From Bettongia penicillata ogilbyi (lineage: Eukaryota; Chordata; Mammalia; Diprotodontia; Potoroidae): 64,000 nucleotides of DNA. How positions within the stretch are numbered: position 1 is the stretch's first letter; each line of letters begins with the position of its first letter. The notes under the pieces were generated by a model that saw only the letters and a list, made by a program, of their open reading frames with translations, did no database searches and was not told the origin of the DNA. Where the stretch lies: positions 6,104,889 through 6,168,888 of the forward strand of contig JAJHZJ010000808.1 of NCBI GenBank assembly GCA_023548195.1, given 5' to 3'. The position numbers were made by a program, and so were the translations under genes. Of this stretch, positions 51,601-62,639 are shown in pieces.

Positions 51601-52640
51601 TCTAAAATATCAGGTTTGCCTGGCTTCATTTCTAATGTTTTATTTTCCTGGGTAAGGCAGGAAAGGTTTATTTTCCGCCTGGCCACCTAGTACTAACTGT
51701 CTGCGGGTGAAACTGCAGAAGTGGGATGCAGGTTTTAGGATGGTAATTCTGGCCATTGTCATGCTAACTGTGAATGAAGGAACAACTGGCGCCCAGTATT
51801 CACAGCCTGCCCAGCCTTGGGCTTTACAAATGAACAAGAACTGGGGAAAAAAAAGTTTTTCTGCGTCATATTTGAAAGCCTGTCAGATTTTTTTCTTCTT
51901 TTGCAGAGTTAATCCAAACCTAAAAGATTTAAAGCCGACATTCGCATTAAAGACAGAGAGCCTCTTTGTATTTTTTGGAAAAAAATAAAATCCCACAGAG
52001 GTATTTCCTTCCTTTCTGCACAAGAAAGCTCCCCCTCTCTGTAGAAACCATTTTTGTCTCTAACTTTTCACATCTCTCCACACACAGGCAGGTCATCTGG
52101 GAAATGGCAAACCAATCCCTCCCAGACAATGGCCGTAACAGGAGCAGCCTGTTCTGGGGATGGACTCTGGCTCCCTCTGTTCGAAGTTTACAAATTGTTC
52201 CTAATGGGTGAGATTTGTGGTCCGTGCCAAGTTTACCCCTGCCCCCACCCGGCCTCGAGGCCTTGTGAAACCAAATGGAGTCTGCCACAAAAGTGGCTCC
52301 CAGGGGACTGGGGAAAGAATCAGAAAATCAGGGTTGCAAAGCCGGTAAACCGAAGGCCCAACAAACCCCGGAGGGAAAACAAATAAGCTCTTGTCTCTGT
52401 GGAGTGACAAGAACTCAAAATTACACAAATGGGACTTCAAAAATAAATGCGGTGTCTCAAAACTCAGGTTATGTCACAGAATTATCCTGCAAAATCTCTG
52501 TGTGAACTTGTGGGGAAAGGCCTTCTTGGAATCCATGTGCGCCTGGCCTCTGTCTAAGCACAGAGGCAATCCTGCCTGAGATACCGTGAAAAGGAAACAA
52601 TCGCTAGTATCGAGGCACCAAGGGCTAGTCATTTCACAGA
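51600..52640. other. GC-elevated, repeat-free block with many overlapping ORFs
   Basis: Contains a CG-bearing palindrome GGCCTCGAGGCC near 52251-52262 and about eight overlapping ORFs on both strands. I cannot match any of them to a protein or transposon. See findings. Confidence 0.4.
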
Positions 52641-52869
52641 CTTTTCAGAAGTGTTCAAGGGCACTTGAACAAGAGGGGGACATCTCTCTTTCCTTATCTC
52701 TCCTTTCTTTCTCCCACCACTTCCTGTCTCTCCTGGAGCACTCCAGAGCATTCAAATCCTCTTCATTTTTTTTTCTAAAATCTCCATTTTCTTATTTCAA
52801 ACTAGAGAACAATAGTAAGTGCTTTACATTATTATCATCTATCTTCACCCCCAATACCACTCTGTGACA

Positions 52870-53035
52870 TGTAAGTGCTATTGTTTTCTCCATTTTAGAG
52901 CTAAAGAAAGTGAAGCCAGGAGAGTTTAAATGACCTCTCTGTCCAACGGAACACAACTATTACGTGTCTGATTTGAACTTAGGTCTAGAGACTCCAAGTC
53001 CATTGCTCTATGCATTATGCTCAGTTGCCTTCCAA
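52870..53035 (-). mobile_element. MIR/MAR1-type SINE, minus orientation
   Basis: TTTTCTCCATTTTAGAGCTA, GTGTCTGATTTGAACTTAGG and GTCCATTGCTCTATGCATTA with TGCTCAGTTGCCTT form an inverted SINE body and head. Confidence 0.65.
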
Positions 53036-53108
53036 GTCAAATGTAACCTTATTCAATTCAGACATCTTAGAGGTTTAACCATGATTTTTTTGCATGTATG
53101 AAGACAAG

Positions 53109-53198
53109 AAAGTGGTCTGTCCCTCCCTTAATAAATTGGAGACAATTTCAGGAAACTTCACTTAACTCACAAGGAAAATGTAAGGGACAGACCACTTT
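53109..53198. repeat. Perfect 16-bp inverted repeat, 58-bp spacer
   Basis: AAAGTGGTCTGTCCCT at 53109-53124 is exactly complementary to AGGGACAGACCACTTT at 53183-53198. The spacer carries the 42-bp sequence that recurs at 54888. Confidence 0.9.
53128..53170 (+). repeat. 42-bp dispersed direct repeat, copy A
   Basis: TTAATAAATTGGAGACAATT with CAGGAAACTTCACTTAACT. Matches 54888-54929 apart from about five positions. Confidence 0.85.
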
Positions 53199-53629
53199 TT
53201 CTAAACATTGCCATCTATTTATGACACATAGTTATGAACTTTAAAAGAAAATGGTCAGGGAACTTGAAGTTATCAAATATTAGTCACTGATTAGAATAAG
53301 CTAAGAAGAGGTGACATCCAAGAAAGATAGTAAAAGAACTAGCTGCTTTTGATGAGTTTAAGCTATGAGACCTTGATGAATTAAATTCCTGGGTACTGAA
53401 AAAAATCGGCAGATGTGATTGTTGGGTCCTTGTTAGTGATATTTGAAAAGTTAGAGTAACAGCAGAATTAATTTCAGGACAAACACTGATTTGGCTTTTT
53501 ATTTTTTGAAGACATTATAGATTCTAAAGTACTGAAGATGAGCCATTGACTTTAAATCCTAGCAAAAGTCTTGATGGTATTATTAAAGGATATGACTGGT
53601 GAACATCAAGAATAGGAAGTAGTGAATGG

Positions 53630-53725
53630 AGAGTGCTTTGCACAATTGCCTGGCGCATAGTAAACACTACACAAATGTTAGTTGCCATTTTTGTCGCTGT
53701 TATCACCACCATCATCATCATCATT
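53630..53725 (+). mobile_element. MIR 3' end
   Basis: AGAGTGCTTTGCACAATTGC with CTGGCGCATAGTAAACACTA and ACAAATGTTAGTTGCCATT. Confidence 0.65.
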
Positions 53726-53747
53726 AAAAAGAGTCAGTACAGTTACT

Positions 53748-53962
53748 TCAGGGGAAGTTAGTTCAGTGGAAAGAGTGCTGACCCTGAAGTCAGGAAGCAC
53801 TTAAGTAGCTGTGTAACCCTGGGCAAATCACTTAACCCTGTTTGCCTCAGTTTCCTCATCTGTAGATTGAGCTGGAGAAGGAAATGGCAAACCACTCCAG
53901 CATCTTTGCCAAGAAAACCCCAAATGGAGTCTTGAAGAAAATGACTAAGCGACAAAAACATA
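53748..53962 (+). mobile_element. MAR1-type SINE with internal deletion in the B-box region
   Basis: TTAGTTCAGTGGAAAGAGTG head jumps from GTCAGGAAGCACTTA to AGTAGCTGTGTAACCCTGGG, so the GAGTTCAAAT box is missing. The tail (CCAAGAAAACCCCAAATGGA) is intact. Confidence 0.88.
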
Positions 53963-54279
53963 ACGGCTTCATCAAGAATGGATCCTGCCTAAGAAATCCA
54001 ACTTCCTTTTCTGTACAGGGTTATTAAATCAGGGCAATGCTGCCGCTAGAATTTACCTACACTGTGGCAAAGATCTGACAAAGTCTCTCATGCTTTTCCA
54101 TGGAAAAAGGAAGATATATGAGCTAGAAGATGATATAATTAGGTGGACTTGGAACTCTGAGTAGCGTATTTCAAAGAATTCTGAGAAAGAATTGGTAGGA
54201 TTTCATTATCTCAAAGGGTGCATACGAAAGTGTATGAAATGTGGGAGTCATGACTAGACAACAATTCGTCTGAAGAAGG

Positions 54280-54887
54280 TTTTAGTGGATTATAAATTCA
54301 AATAAGTCAACAGTGATATGGCCACCAAAAATAAATGTAGTCTTGGAATATATTAAGAAATTCAAGGTGTTCAGGACACTAGAAGTGAAGAGTTTCATTC
54401 ATCTACCTTGATGACACATCTGAAGTATTTGTTTATTTTGGGGGAGTCATATATTTTAGGAAGGACCTTAAAAAAATCAGAGATGGTCCAGAGAAGGACA
54501 ACAAAGGTGGCCTTGAAATCATGCCATGGGAACATCAGTGAAAAGAACTGGAGATGTTTAGTCTGTAGAAGAGAAGGGCTAAGGAGAATATCAGGGCAGT
54601 CTCTAAGCACTTGAAGGAGCTTCATGAGGAAGAAGGAATGTTTTGTTTGGCTTCAGAGGGCAGAACTAAGAACAGAGTCTGAAATTTGCAAAGAAGCACA
54701 TTTTGGCTTGATGTTGCCTAACAATGAGGCACAACAATGTAGAATGGAATCCTTTAGGAAATGGTGAGTGGCCCTTCACTGGAGATCTCCAAGCAAAGGA
54801 TCTTACCTGTCAAGTATACTGTAGACAGGTTTCTTGTTTAGGTATGAGTTGAACTAGAAGGCCTCTGCAACTATGTGATTCTGGGTA
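54280..54887 (+). mobile_element. CR1/L3-type LINE 3' region
   Basis: GATGGTCCAGAGAAGGACAA, CTGGAGATGTTTAGTCTGTA, GAATGGAATCCTTTAGGAAA, GAACTAGAAGGCCTCTGCAA with CTATGTGATTCTG follow CR1/L3 order to the end. Confidence 0.75.
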
Positions 54888-54929
54888 ATAAATTGGAGAC
54901 AATTTTAGGAACCGTCACTTAATTCAATC
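54888..54929 (+). repeat. 42-bp dispersed direct repeat, copy B
   Basis: GTAATAAATTGGAGACAATT with TTAGGAACCGTCACTTAATT, beginning right at the end of the L3 copy. Confidence 0.85.
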
Positions 54930-55690
54930 TTTCTTTATTTAGGACTGATTCCAGCAAATAGAAAATGAATTTAATTGAAGGATACTTTTAAAACACAGCT
55001 TCTTAAAATATAAAAACTACCAGGAACTTTTATGATACATTTATTTATTGTCCTTTTGAGAAAAAGATGGTATCCTAACCTTTCTATCAATGGGTCTTAA
55101 GTTCACTCGAAAATGTTCCTGCCTACTCTGAATATATGATATTCATATAGTGTTAGTTTCCTTATTTCAAGAACATAGTTTTGGGAATGACTTTAGCTTG
55201 ACTGATGAACCTAAAAAAGTATGATATTATGATATTTGGTGCTTGCTCAGATTATCTGCTTTCAGCCATACATCAGAGGAGGTAGATTCCCTTTTGCTAA
55301 AATCCCAGACTTAAGAAAATATTATGTTTCTGACAATGGTTCCTTTTACATGATGTTATATGAAGGATAGTGAAATACCTGGATACTTGAGGCATTTACT
55401 TGTTTGTGACGATAACCAGAGTATCAGTGAAGATCTGGAGGTTTTTCTAGGTAATCAAGATGGTAAGAAGAAAGGCAAAAGATGTCAATATTGAAATAGC
55501 CCTGTTCTTCCTGTCTGTGAAATCCTTACAGGGTTGGTGTCAGGTGTAAAGTTTTCTTTTTTTTGACTATTCTTTAAAGCTGTAACTCATTTTGAGGCTA
55601 TTATTAATGAAGTCCACAAGCTATTTATTAGAAGGAAGAACTTCAGAGACGATAATCACACTAGCTAAAAACTACGTAAACATTCTGGAG
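54930..55690. other. Unique intronic sequence
   Basis: Nothing recognised. Confidence 0.5.
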
Positions 55691-55699
55691 TTTGAAGAT

Positions 55700-55905
55700 T
55701 GCGTGATCTCACTTGATTTACGTTATTTCATCTAATCCTCAAAGCTACTGGAACCATCGTACCCATTTTTATGAATGAGGAAATTTGTTCCTAGGTGTGA
55801 GATGAACTGACCATGGTCATACAGTCAGTAAACACTTGGAGAGAGGTCCAAATACATACATGTGCTCATTCGTGTTCCAGTGTTCTCTTCATTAGACTAA
55901 ACTCC
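55700..55905 (-). mobile_element. MIR-type SINE, minus orientation
   Basis: CATCTAATCCTCAAAGCTAC with CCCATTTTTATGAATGAGGA and TGACCATGGTCATACAGTCA. Confidence 0.6.
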
Positions 55906-56194
55906 TTCTCTAAGACATACTGAAGTGATCTCTGAAATGCAAAATGTTCCTCTTTTCCTAAGCTAACGGCCAGATTGCTCCAGCAACTTTCATTTCCCTT
56001 TGTCCTCTAATCTCTGACATGCTGGGCGTGCAAGGCATATCTCATGAGGATGCTTTTTTTCAGCCTCATTTACTTTTTCCAAATAGCTCTGAACATTTCC
56101 TGTCTTCCCAAATGAAAGATTAAATAGGTAATCCTTACTCTAATTCCATAAAAACATGAAAACACTGTTTCATGAATACATTCATCTTTTATTC

Positions 56195-56342
56195 ATTCAT
56201 TCACTTCTCTATTGGGAGGCAATCATAGTTAACTGACTTGCCCAGGGTCACACAGCTAGAAAGTGTCTGAGGCCCCAATTGAGCTCAGGTCCTCCTGACT
56301 CCAGGGCTAGTGCTCTATCCAGGGAGTCACCTAGCTGCCCAA
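56195..56342 (-). mobile_element. MAR1-type SINE head, minus orientation
   Basis: GACTTGCCCAGGGTCACACA, GTCCTCCTGACTCCAGGGCT, AGTGCTCTATCCAGGGAGTC with ACCTAGCTGCCC. The tail is missing. Confidence 0.85.
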
Positions 56343-56469
56343 TATATTCATCTTTTACATAATTAACATATAGCTATTCAGGAAATAAGTACTGGTCTAA
56401 GAGTCTGGAGACCTGAGTTCTAGTCATGACTGTTCCAACTTGTTAATGTGACAGTGCAATGATAATCAT

Positions 56470-56705
56470 GACAATATGTCACTATCTTTACATAATACTT
56501 GAAGGTTTGCAAAATACTTTACAAATTTTACCTCATTTTATCCTGACAACATTCTGAGAAAAAGGTCTATTATCCCCATTTTATACATGAGGAAACTGAG
56601 GCAGAAAGAGGTTGTGACTTGTCCAGAATCACGAAGTGAGTATCTGAGGTAGGATCTGAACTCAGCTTTTCCTGATTCCAGGTCCAGCGCTGTGCCACTT
56701 CATCA
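56470..56705 (-). mobile_element. MIR-type SINE, minus orientation
   Basis: AATACTTGAAGGTTTGCAAA with ATACTTTACAAATTTTACCT, CCCCATTTTATACATGAGGA and AGGTCCAGCGCTGTGCCACT. Almost complete. Confidence 0.75.
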
Positions 56706-57130
56706 TTTGTGCCTCATTTTCTTTATTGGTAAAGTGAGGGACTTGGACCAGAGTATCTTTAAGGCCCCTTTTAATATCAACATGTTTAGTATTCAATTAC
56801 TGTAAAACACATTAAATATTTATCGGTATCATTATTTGACTTAAGTTTTGAACATTTTGTAGATAAGAATCATAATTTTGTCTACCAGAAATGTCGTATC
56901 AAGTCATTGACCTTTGTTTACTTGAACTCATGGAGATTTGGAAGGCTGGACAGGAAGGAGGCAAAGGGTCCTGGGAATGTCGTTATGTCAAAAATATCTA
57001 CTCCAACATTTCAGAGAAATTAAATAGTCCTATGCCAATAATTCCAATATTGCTGTGAATTATCCCCAAGGAAACAAATAAAATCTACTATCTACTCCAC
57101 AGTAGCACACTCCATAGTAAAGGAATAGGA
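56706..57130. other. Unique intronic sequence
   Basis: A 56720 segment (CTTTATTGGTAAAGTGAGGG) may be a MIR scrap. Nothing else recognised. Confidence 0.4.
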
Positions 57131-57139
57131 AATATGTGG

Positions 57140-57720
57140 TTTATGTATGTGTGGGAGACAGTGAGGGAGAGGAAGCACTTTTGGAGTACGGAACATTCTA
57201 GGGAGGGTGGGCTTGATAAGAAATCTGAATGTAGGGTCTTGAATAGCCCAAGGGGAGGCATGAAAGCAAAGAGACACTTTCCCCTTCTGGGAACAGAAGT
57301 ATAGAAGTGGAAATTTCAGGAGCCAGAACCAAATTTTGCTTCCTTTTCAATTTTTCAGGAACAGGGACTTGAGTGATATGTCAGACTTAGGCAGTTAGAA
57401 TATCCCTTTAGCAGCTGTGTGGGGATGGAATTCAGAGAGGAGAGATTAGAAGCAGAGAGACCATTTAAGATGCTTTTGCAATAATCCAGGAAAAGAGATG
57501 ATGGGAATTTGAGCCAGGGAGTGAGCTGTACAAGTAAAGAGAAAGGACCTGAGATATGCTGTAGAGGGAGAATCAATTGAACTTGTAAATTGATCAGATA
57601 TAAGGTGTGAGGGAGAGAAAAGAGTTTGAGATGATTTGCCAGACTTGAGGGTGAGTGAGGCTAGGACATCAACAGAAATGGAAGTCAGGAAGAGGCCTGG
57701 ATGTTGGACATAGTTGAATT
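57140..57720 (+). mobile_element. Old interspersed repeat, family not resolved
   Basis: GGGTCTTGAATAGCCCAAGG, CCTTTAGCAGCTGTGTGGGG, GCTTTTGCAATAATCCAGGA and GAGATGATGGGAATTTGAGC follow the order of a mammalian-wide ancient repeat that I recognise but cannot name safely. L2 is the likeliest source because an L2 end follows. Confidence 0.45.
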
Positions 57721-57727
57721 TGAGGTA

Positions 57728-57830
57728 TGGTCACTTATTTAATCAGTAACTAAGGATTCATTAAGAACCTACTATGTATCAGACACTGTGCTAAGTATAA
57801 ATGCTGAGGATATGAGTAAAGGAAAAAAAA
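57728..57830 (-). mobile_element. L2 3' end, minus orientation
   Basis: GATTCATTAAGAACCTACTA with TGTATCAGACACTGTGCTAA and GTATAAATGCTGAGGAT. Confidence 0.65.
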
Positions 57831-58039
57831 AAGATTTGGTCAAAGGCAAAAGAAGAGGGATTTGTTTTTGTAAGAAGGGCTACCCCTTCCTCTGAAACTT
57901 GAGAAAAGGAGCATGACTGAAGGCTAATATGGAGGCCATGATGTGAAGCGTAGAACTAAGAAGGAGACAGAGCTTATGATAACCTATTTTTTTTTTTTCA
58001 ATGAAGAATGAGGTTAAGTATTTATGTTACAAAGGAGGA

Positions 58040-58185
58040 GGAGGTCAATGACCTTCCTAAAATGTGGTGCTCAGAAATAAACATAATGCTCTAAATGCCC
58101 CTTGACCAGGGCAGAATAAAGGGAGATCATATTCCTTCTTTATATTTGTATTAATGCAGATAAAGACAGTATATACTATCAAGGA
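58040..58185 (-). mobile_element. CR1/L3 fragment, minus orientation
   Basis: CTTCCTAAAATGTGGTGCTC, AATGCTCTAAATGCCCCTTG, ACCAGGGCAGAATAAAGGGA, TTTGTATTAATGCAGATAA. Confidence 0.7.
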
Positions 58186-58244
58186 GCTCTGGCAGATCCC
58201 TGGTGTAAATGAATGCATGATCTACTGAGGCTTTTTCTAAGAGT

Positions 58245-58390
58245 GTTTTACTACTGGCTCTGACACTTAACCACTGTTGGCTTCAGTTTCCTTAACTGTA
58301 AAATGGGGACAATAATAGCATCTACCTACCTCCCTGGGCTGTTGTGAGGATGAAATGAGATGAGATAATAATTACAAAGTGCATAACCAT
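58245..58390 (+). mobile_element. MIR-type SINE, 5' part (interrupted)
   Basis: TTGGCTTCAGTTTCCTTAAC, TGTAAAATGGGGACAATAAT, GGGCTGTTGTGAGGATGAAA. Continues after the 7SL insertion. Confidence 0.8.
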
Positions 58391-58394
58391 CCTG

Positions 58395-58480
58395 GAGTTG
58401 GGGATTCCCAAATTCAAGAGCTCCACCAACTTCAGTCTCCCCCAGGAGCATGGATTACAAGTGGACACCAGCCTGATGGA
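58395..58480 (-). ncRNA. 7SL RNA pseudogene, Alu-domain (5') fragment
   Basis: The + strand GGGATTCCCAAATTCAAG, CTCCACCAACTTCAGTCTCC, AGCATGGATTACAAGTGGAC, ACCAGCCTGATGG is the reverse complement of the 5' end of 7SL RNA. The S domain is missing. It lies inside a MIR. Confidence 0.6.
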
Positions 58481-58584
58481 ACTACACAGATTTGTTTGCA
58501 AAGCAAACAAACTATCCTAAGGTTTTGGTTGAAAGGGCATATTACAAACTCAAACATTTTTTAGGGGTATGAAGGCAACAGCTT

Positions 58585-58650
58585 GTTAGTGGCTTAGCAC
58601 AGTACCTGGCAAACAGTAGGCACTACTTAAATGATAGCTATTATAAGCTA
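58585..58650 (+). mobile_element. MIR-type SINE, 3' part
   Basis: GGCTTAGCACAGTACCTGGC, AAACAGTAGGCACTACTTAA, TGATAGCTATTATAAG: resumes the MIR broken at about 58390. Confidence 0.8.
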
Positions 58651-58661
58651 TTGTGTTAGTT

Positions 58662-59400
58662 TTCAAAAAAATTTAAACATTTTTATTTAAAGTTTGGAGT
58701 TCCAAATTCTCTGACTCCTTCCTTCTCTCTCCTCCCCCTTCCCTGAGATGGTATGCAGATATAGGTTACAGATAGGCAATTATGGAAAACATTTCCATAT
58801 TAGTCATTTTGTTCAAGAAGACTTGAATAAAAGAAAAAGAATGAAAGTGAAAAATAGCATGTTTCAGTCTATATACAAAAAATATCAGTTCTTTCTCTGG
58901 AGACAGACAGTATGCTTCATCATTAGTCCTTTGGGATTGTCTTGGATCACTGTACACCCGAAAATAACTAAGTTATTCACAGTTCTCCATCAAATAATGT
59001 TGCTGTTACTGTGTACAATGTTCTCCTGGTTCTGTTCACTTCACTATGCATCAGTTCATGTCAATCTTTCTCAGTTTTTCTGAAATCATCTTACTTGCCA
59101 TTTCTTATAGCACAATAATATTCCATTACAATCATACCACAGCCTGCTTAGCTATTCCCCAATAGATAGCCTCCCTCCAGGTTCCAATTCTTAGCCACAA
59201 CAAAAAGAGCTGCTATGAACGTTTTTGTACAAAGAGGTCATTTGCCCTTTTTGGGGGATGTCTCTGGGATATAGACCTAGCAGTAATATTGCTGTATCAA
59301 ACGGTATGCAGTTTCATAGCCCTTTGGGCATAGTTCTAAGTTGTTTTCCAGATTGGTTTGATCGGTGTACAACTCCACCAACAGTTTAGGTATTACTTTA
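58662..59400 (-). mobile_element. L1 3' end, minus orientation
   Basis: TTTTATTTAAAGTTTGGAGT, AGTTCTTTCTCTGGAGACAG, TGTACAATGTTCTCCTGGTT, ATTCCATTACAATCATACCA, CACAACAAAAAGAGCTGCTA, ACTCCACCAACAGTTTAGG follow an inverted marsupial L1 3' region for over 700 bp. The 111-codon ORF at 58748-59083 is part of it. Confidence 0.88.
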
Positions 59401-59464
59401 ATTTTAGTCAGGAGAAGCCTTTTATTCAGGTCAAAAAGATTTAGTTTGAAATGAAATGTGTATC

Positions 59465-59540
59465 AATTCAATAAACATTTATTAAATACTTATTAACTTC
59501 AAGACACTAGCTACAAGGATTTATTAATCACTTATTATAG
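59465..59540 (-). mobile_element. L2 3' end fragment
   Basis: CAATAAACATTTATTAAATA with CTTATTAACTTCAAGACACT. Confidence 0.45.
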
Positions 59541-59762
59541 GCTAGATATGGTGCTAAGTGCTTTACAAATGTGATATCATTTGATCTCAAAAGAACCTAT
59601 TATCCTCACAAGTAGCTATTATGATCCTACTTTTACAGATGGAGAAACTGGGGCAAACAGTAACCAAGAGACTTGCCCAGGTCACACAACCAGTGAGGAT
59701 CCAATGCCAAACTGGAACTTCAAGCCTGTTGCTCTATGCACTGTGCCACTCTAGATACAGAA
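59525..59762 (-). mobile_element. MIR-type SINE, minus orientation
   Basis: GGTGCTAAGTGCTTTACAAA, CTACTTTTACAGATGGAGAA, GACTTGCCCAGGTCACACAA, TGCTCTATGCACTGTGCCAC: near-complete inverted copy. Confidence 0.75.
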
Positions 59763-60650
59763 GAAATTCCTAGCTCATAGGAAGAAACTGTTTTTAACTG
59801 GTGGGGTGGTGGTAATGGTGGAGAATTTGGCACTGTCAGAGAAGACACTCTATTGTATTGGTTCTTTAATGCAGGGAGATACTTTAAGAGGAAGGAAATA
59901 GGTGTGGACAGATGCTCTCTCCAGGAACTAGGGATGGCGTGAAGATGGGGGAGGGCAGGACAAGAAATATCCGTTCATCCCTCACAGTGGATCAGAGGCC
60001 TAATAACTCTGGGCCTGTGCAGTCCAAGTTGGATATAGCGTGGAGGACTGGGGAGCTGAAAGGAGTTTTGTTAAAGGTCAGCTTCTGAAAAGAAGGCTTT
60101 ATTCTCCTTCCTACTCTGGAGCCAAGCCTTCTACCACAAAATCATGAAAAGAGCTCCTTGCTAATTGTTTTGTGGTCTATTATTTTGTCCACTTCCCTCA
60201 AGCAATTCTTCCTAAATAGATGATCTGCACTGGTGTTTTGGTCTACAAAGCAATTTGTACTTTTTCTGTGGTCTGCAATATCTTTAATTTCTTCATTATA
60301 CTAACCTACCACTCTCTGGGCATCTATTCTAGACGTTTAGGAAGCCCACTTTTGTTTCAAAGTTTTTCTCACTTTGCTTCTGGGAGCTCATTAATCTTAA
60401 AAGCTTTTTTTTTAAACTGAAGCTAACTATAATGCCAATGACTTTTGTCATCTAGAATGGAATCTTCAAGTACCACCCATTTATTCCTCATGATTGTTTT
60501 TAAAGATGGCACCTCACTTCCTGTGGGGTAGATGCCCTATTAGCATGAAAATTCTGTCGCAGATATTGCACTGCTTTCCAGCTTCATACTGAACCTTGGT
60601 TCAAAGTCATTAGAGATCAGTTGAGACATCAGATACTTTGGGCAAAAGAC
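59763..60650. other. Unique intronic sequence
   Basis: No recognised feature. Confidence 0.5.
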
Positions 60651-60659
60651 AAATCACTG

Positions 60660-60825
60660 CAGGCAGTCTAATGCTTACGTGTTCCAACTTCGTCACTGAC
60701 CATCTGTGTGACTAGGTGATTCATTTAACTGCCATTGGTTTGTATGTTGTTAGAATGAGGCTAATACCTCTCATCTCACCCTTCCTCCAAGAACCATTAT
60801 CAGGATCAAATACTAGGGAAGGGAG
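60660..60825 (+). mobile_element. MIR-type SINE
   Basis: TCACTGACCATCTGTGTGAC, ATTCATTTAACTGCCATTGG, AGAATGAGGCTAATACCTCT. Confidence 0.55.
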
Positions 60826-61350
60826 AGCCCTCTGAAAGAGAAGATGACTTTATGTGCTAAGTAAGACCTTACCAGTTATTTCTTAGTTACATTACAATTA
60901 ATATCATGTCAATAAAGTCTGATCCTATGAGAAATACTTTTGTCAGTGCTCACTGTGAGAGTGGAGGGGCTATAATAATCTATTCTCTTGCTGCTTCTTT
61001 TTCTTTTCTCTCTAAGAATCAAGAAATGGAATTTTCACATGGAAATTCCTACTTTTTAATGACTTACTTTTCAATGATGTATAGCTATGGTAGAAAGGAC
61101 CAAACTTATAGGGTAGGGATGACTAAGTTTAGGGACTTGCTGAGACATGGGGCCTTGTAGAGGGTTGAAGGCTGTAAGAAACATGGGACACTTGAGTTTT
61201 CTGGCTATAAACCTTCCACTTTACAAAAATGTCAGCCTTCTACGGGCTTCCAGTCTAGCCACAAGGTGATGTTTGGTTTCAGACACCTTTGAATAAACTA
61301 TATGTAGGCTGTACTACTTGTGGTAACAAAGATCTAAAAAACAAAGTGGC
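60826..61350. other. Unique intronic sequence
   Basis: The 84-codon ORF 60906-61160 has no recognised domain. Confidence 0.5.
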
Positions 61351-61359
61351 TCCCTGTCA

Positions 61360-61800
61360 CTTAGGGTATAGCAAAGCAAATTGTGGCATTTGAATGCAAT
61401 TAGAGTACCACTGTAATACAAAGAACATGGAGAATAGAGAGAAACATTAGAAGAACTGTTTGGAGTGATACAGAGAATAAAATGTAGAACCAGAAGAATG
61501 ATATAAAAACTATAATGATGTAACTTTTAAAAAATATACCCCAAGAGGCAGCTAAATAAAATTAATTGCAATGATAAAAATTCTGGTCCCAGGGAACAGC
61601 TGAAGAAACTAATTCCCTTCCTCTTGGCAAAGACATTGGAGGAAACACAAGTGGGATGCTGCATATGCTGCCAGATATACTAATTCTGTTAGTTGCTTTT
61701 ACTTAACTGGTTTTCTTTGTTACAAGGGAGAGTAACAGTAAATATGCCAGGAAATGATTATGGTATAGAAAATAAAGGCATTAATAAAACTTAATAAACT
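61360..61800 (+). mobile_element. L1 3' end
   Basis: AAATTGTGGCATTTGAATGC, AAAATGTAGAACCAGAAGAA, TTTCTTTGTTACAAGGGAGA and a closing AAAATAAAGGCATTAATAAA follow the L1 3' region, decayed. Confidence 0.7.
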
Positions 61801-62635
61801 AAGTTAAAAATGTTGATTTCAGAGGGATCTTCACATCATTTTATTTTTTCCTTACAATTCTTCCTATGTTGGCACTAGGTTTGTATTTATCATCAGGCAC
61901 TAAAATTTCTATTATTTGGACCTATGTATGAAACCACTTCTGCAAGCTTCTCCCTTAATGATTATGTTAATTCTCCATCAGAACATTGGCATTGAGCATA
62001 TGACAGATTTCTAGAAAGTTTAAAAAAAATAAGCTTTAGTCAGTGTGTTAGCTTTCTTACCGAAAGCTGCAGTTGGGTATAATTGCAATGTTTTATTTGT
62101 TTTCCTTAATTATGATGAAAAGCTGTTTTCATTGTTCTAAGTTTTGCTTTGTACAGAACAAGTGAAACCCCTGAACAGTGAATGTGGAAAATAATCATAG
62201 ATTGAGGAATGCCTAAACAAGTGGCTAATACATGACTGTGATAAAATCAGAAAACAAAAGGATAGGGGACATATACTGGACTTAAGATTCCTTTTTTAAA
62301 ATTTGTTTTTAATTTATGGAATAAAACAAATATTTCCATAATAGTAAAATAAAAGATGACTGAACATGAAACTGCAAATCTATTATGTACAACTTGCTAT
62401 TCCTTCTAAATATATAATGAAGTTATGCAAGTTTCTTTTTATCTTCTCTCCTAGATTAAGATTTAGGAAGGGGGAGGAAATAAGGGAGAGATTTTTGGAG
62501 GGTTTTGTAGATCAAGATTAGGAGGGTGGGAGTGGGTAAAATAAAGAATAAAAGGAGAGAAGATAAAGTAACAAGGATAGAGTAAAAAAAAGAGACTGAG
62601 AAGGAAAACTGTGAATAAAATAAGATAGATGGAAA
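61801..62635. other. AT-rich intronic sequence
   Basis: Purine-rich stretch at 62455-62610 (GGGAGGAAAT, GGAGAGAAGATAAAG). No gene. Confidence 0.45.
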
Positions 62636-62639
62636 TTCA

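Noticed and set aside
51780..51800. TGGCGCCCAGT string resembling a retroviral tRNA-Lys primer-binding site
   Set aside because: Only the first seven or eight bases fit, and no LTR ends or gag/pol remains are visible around it.
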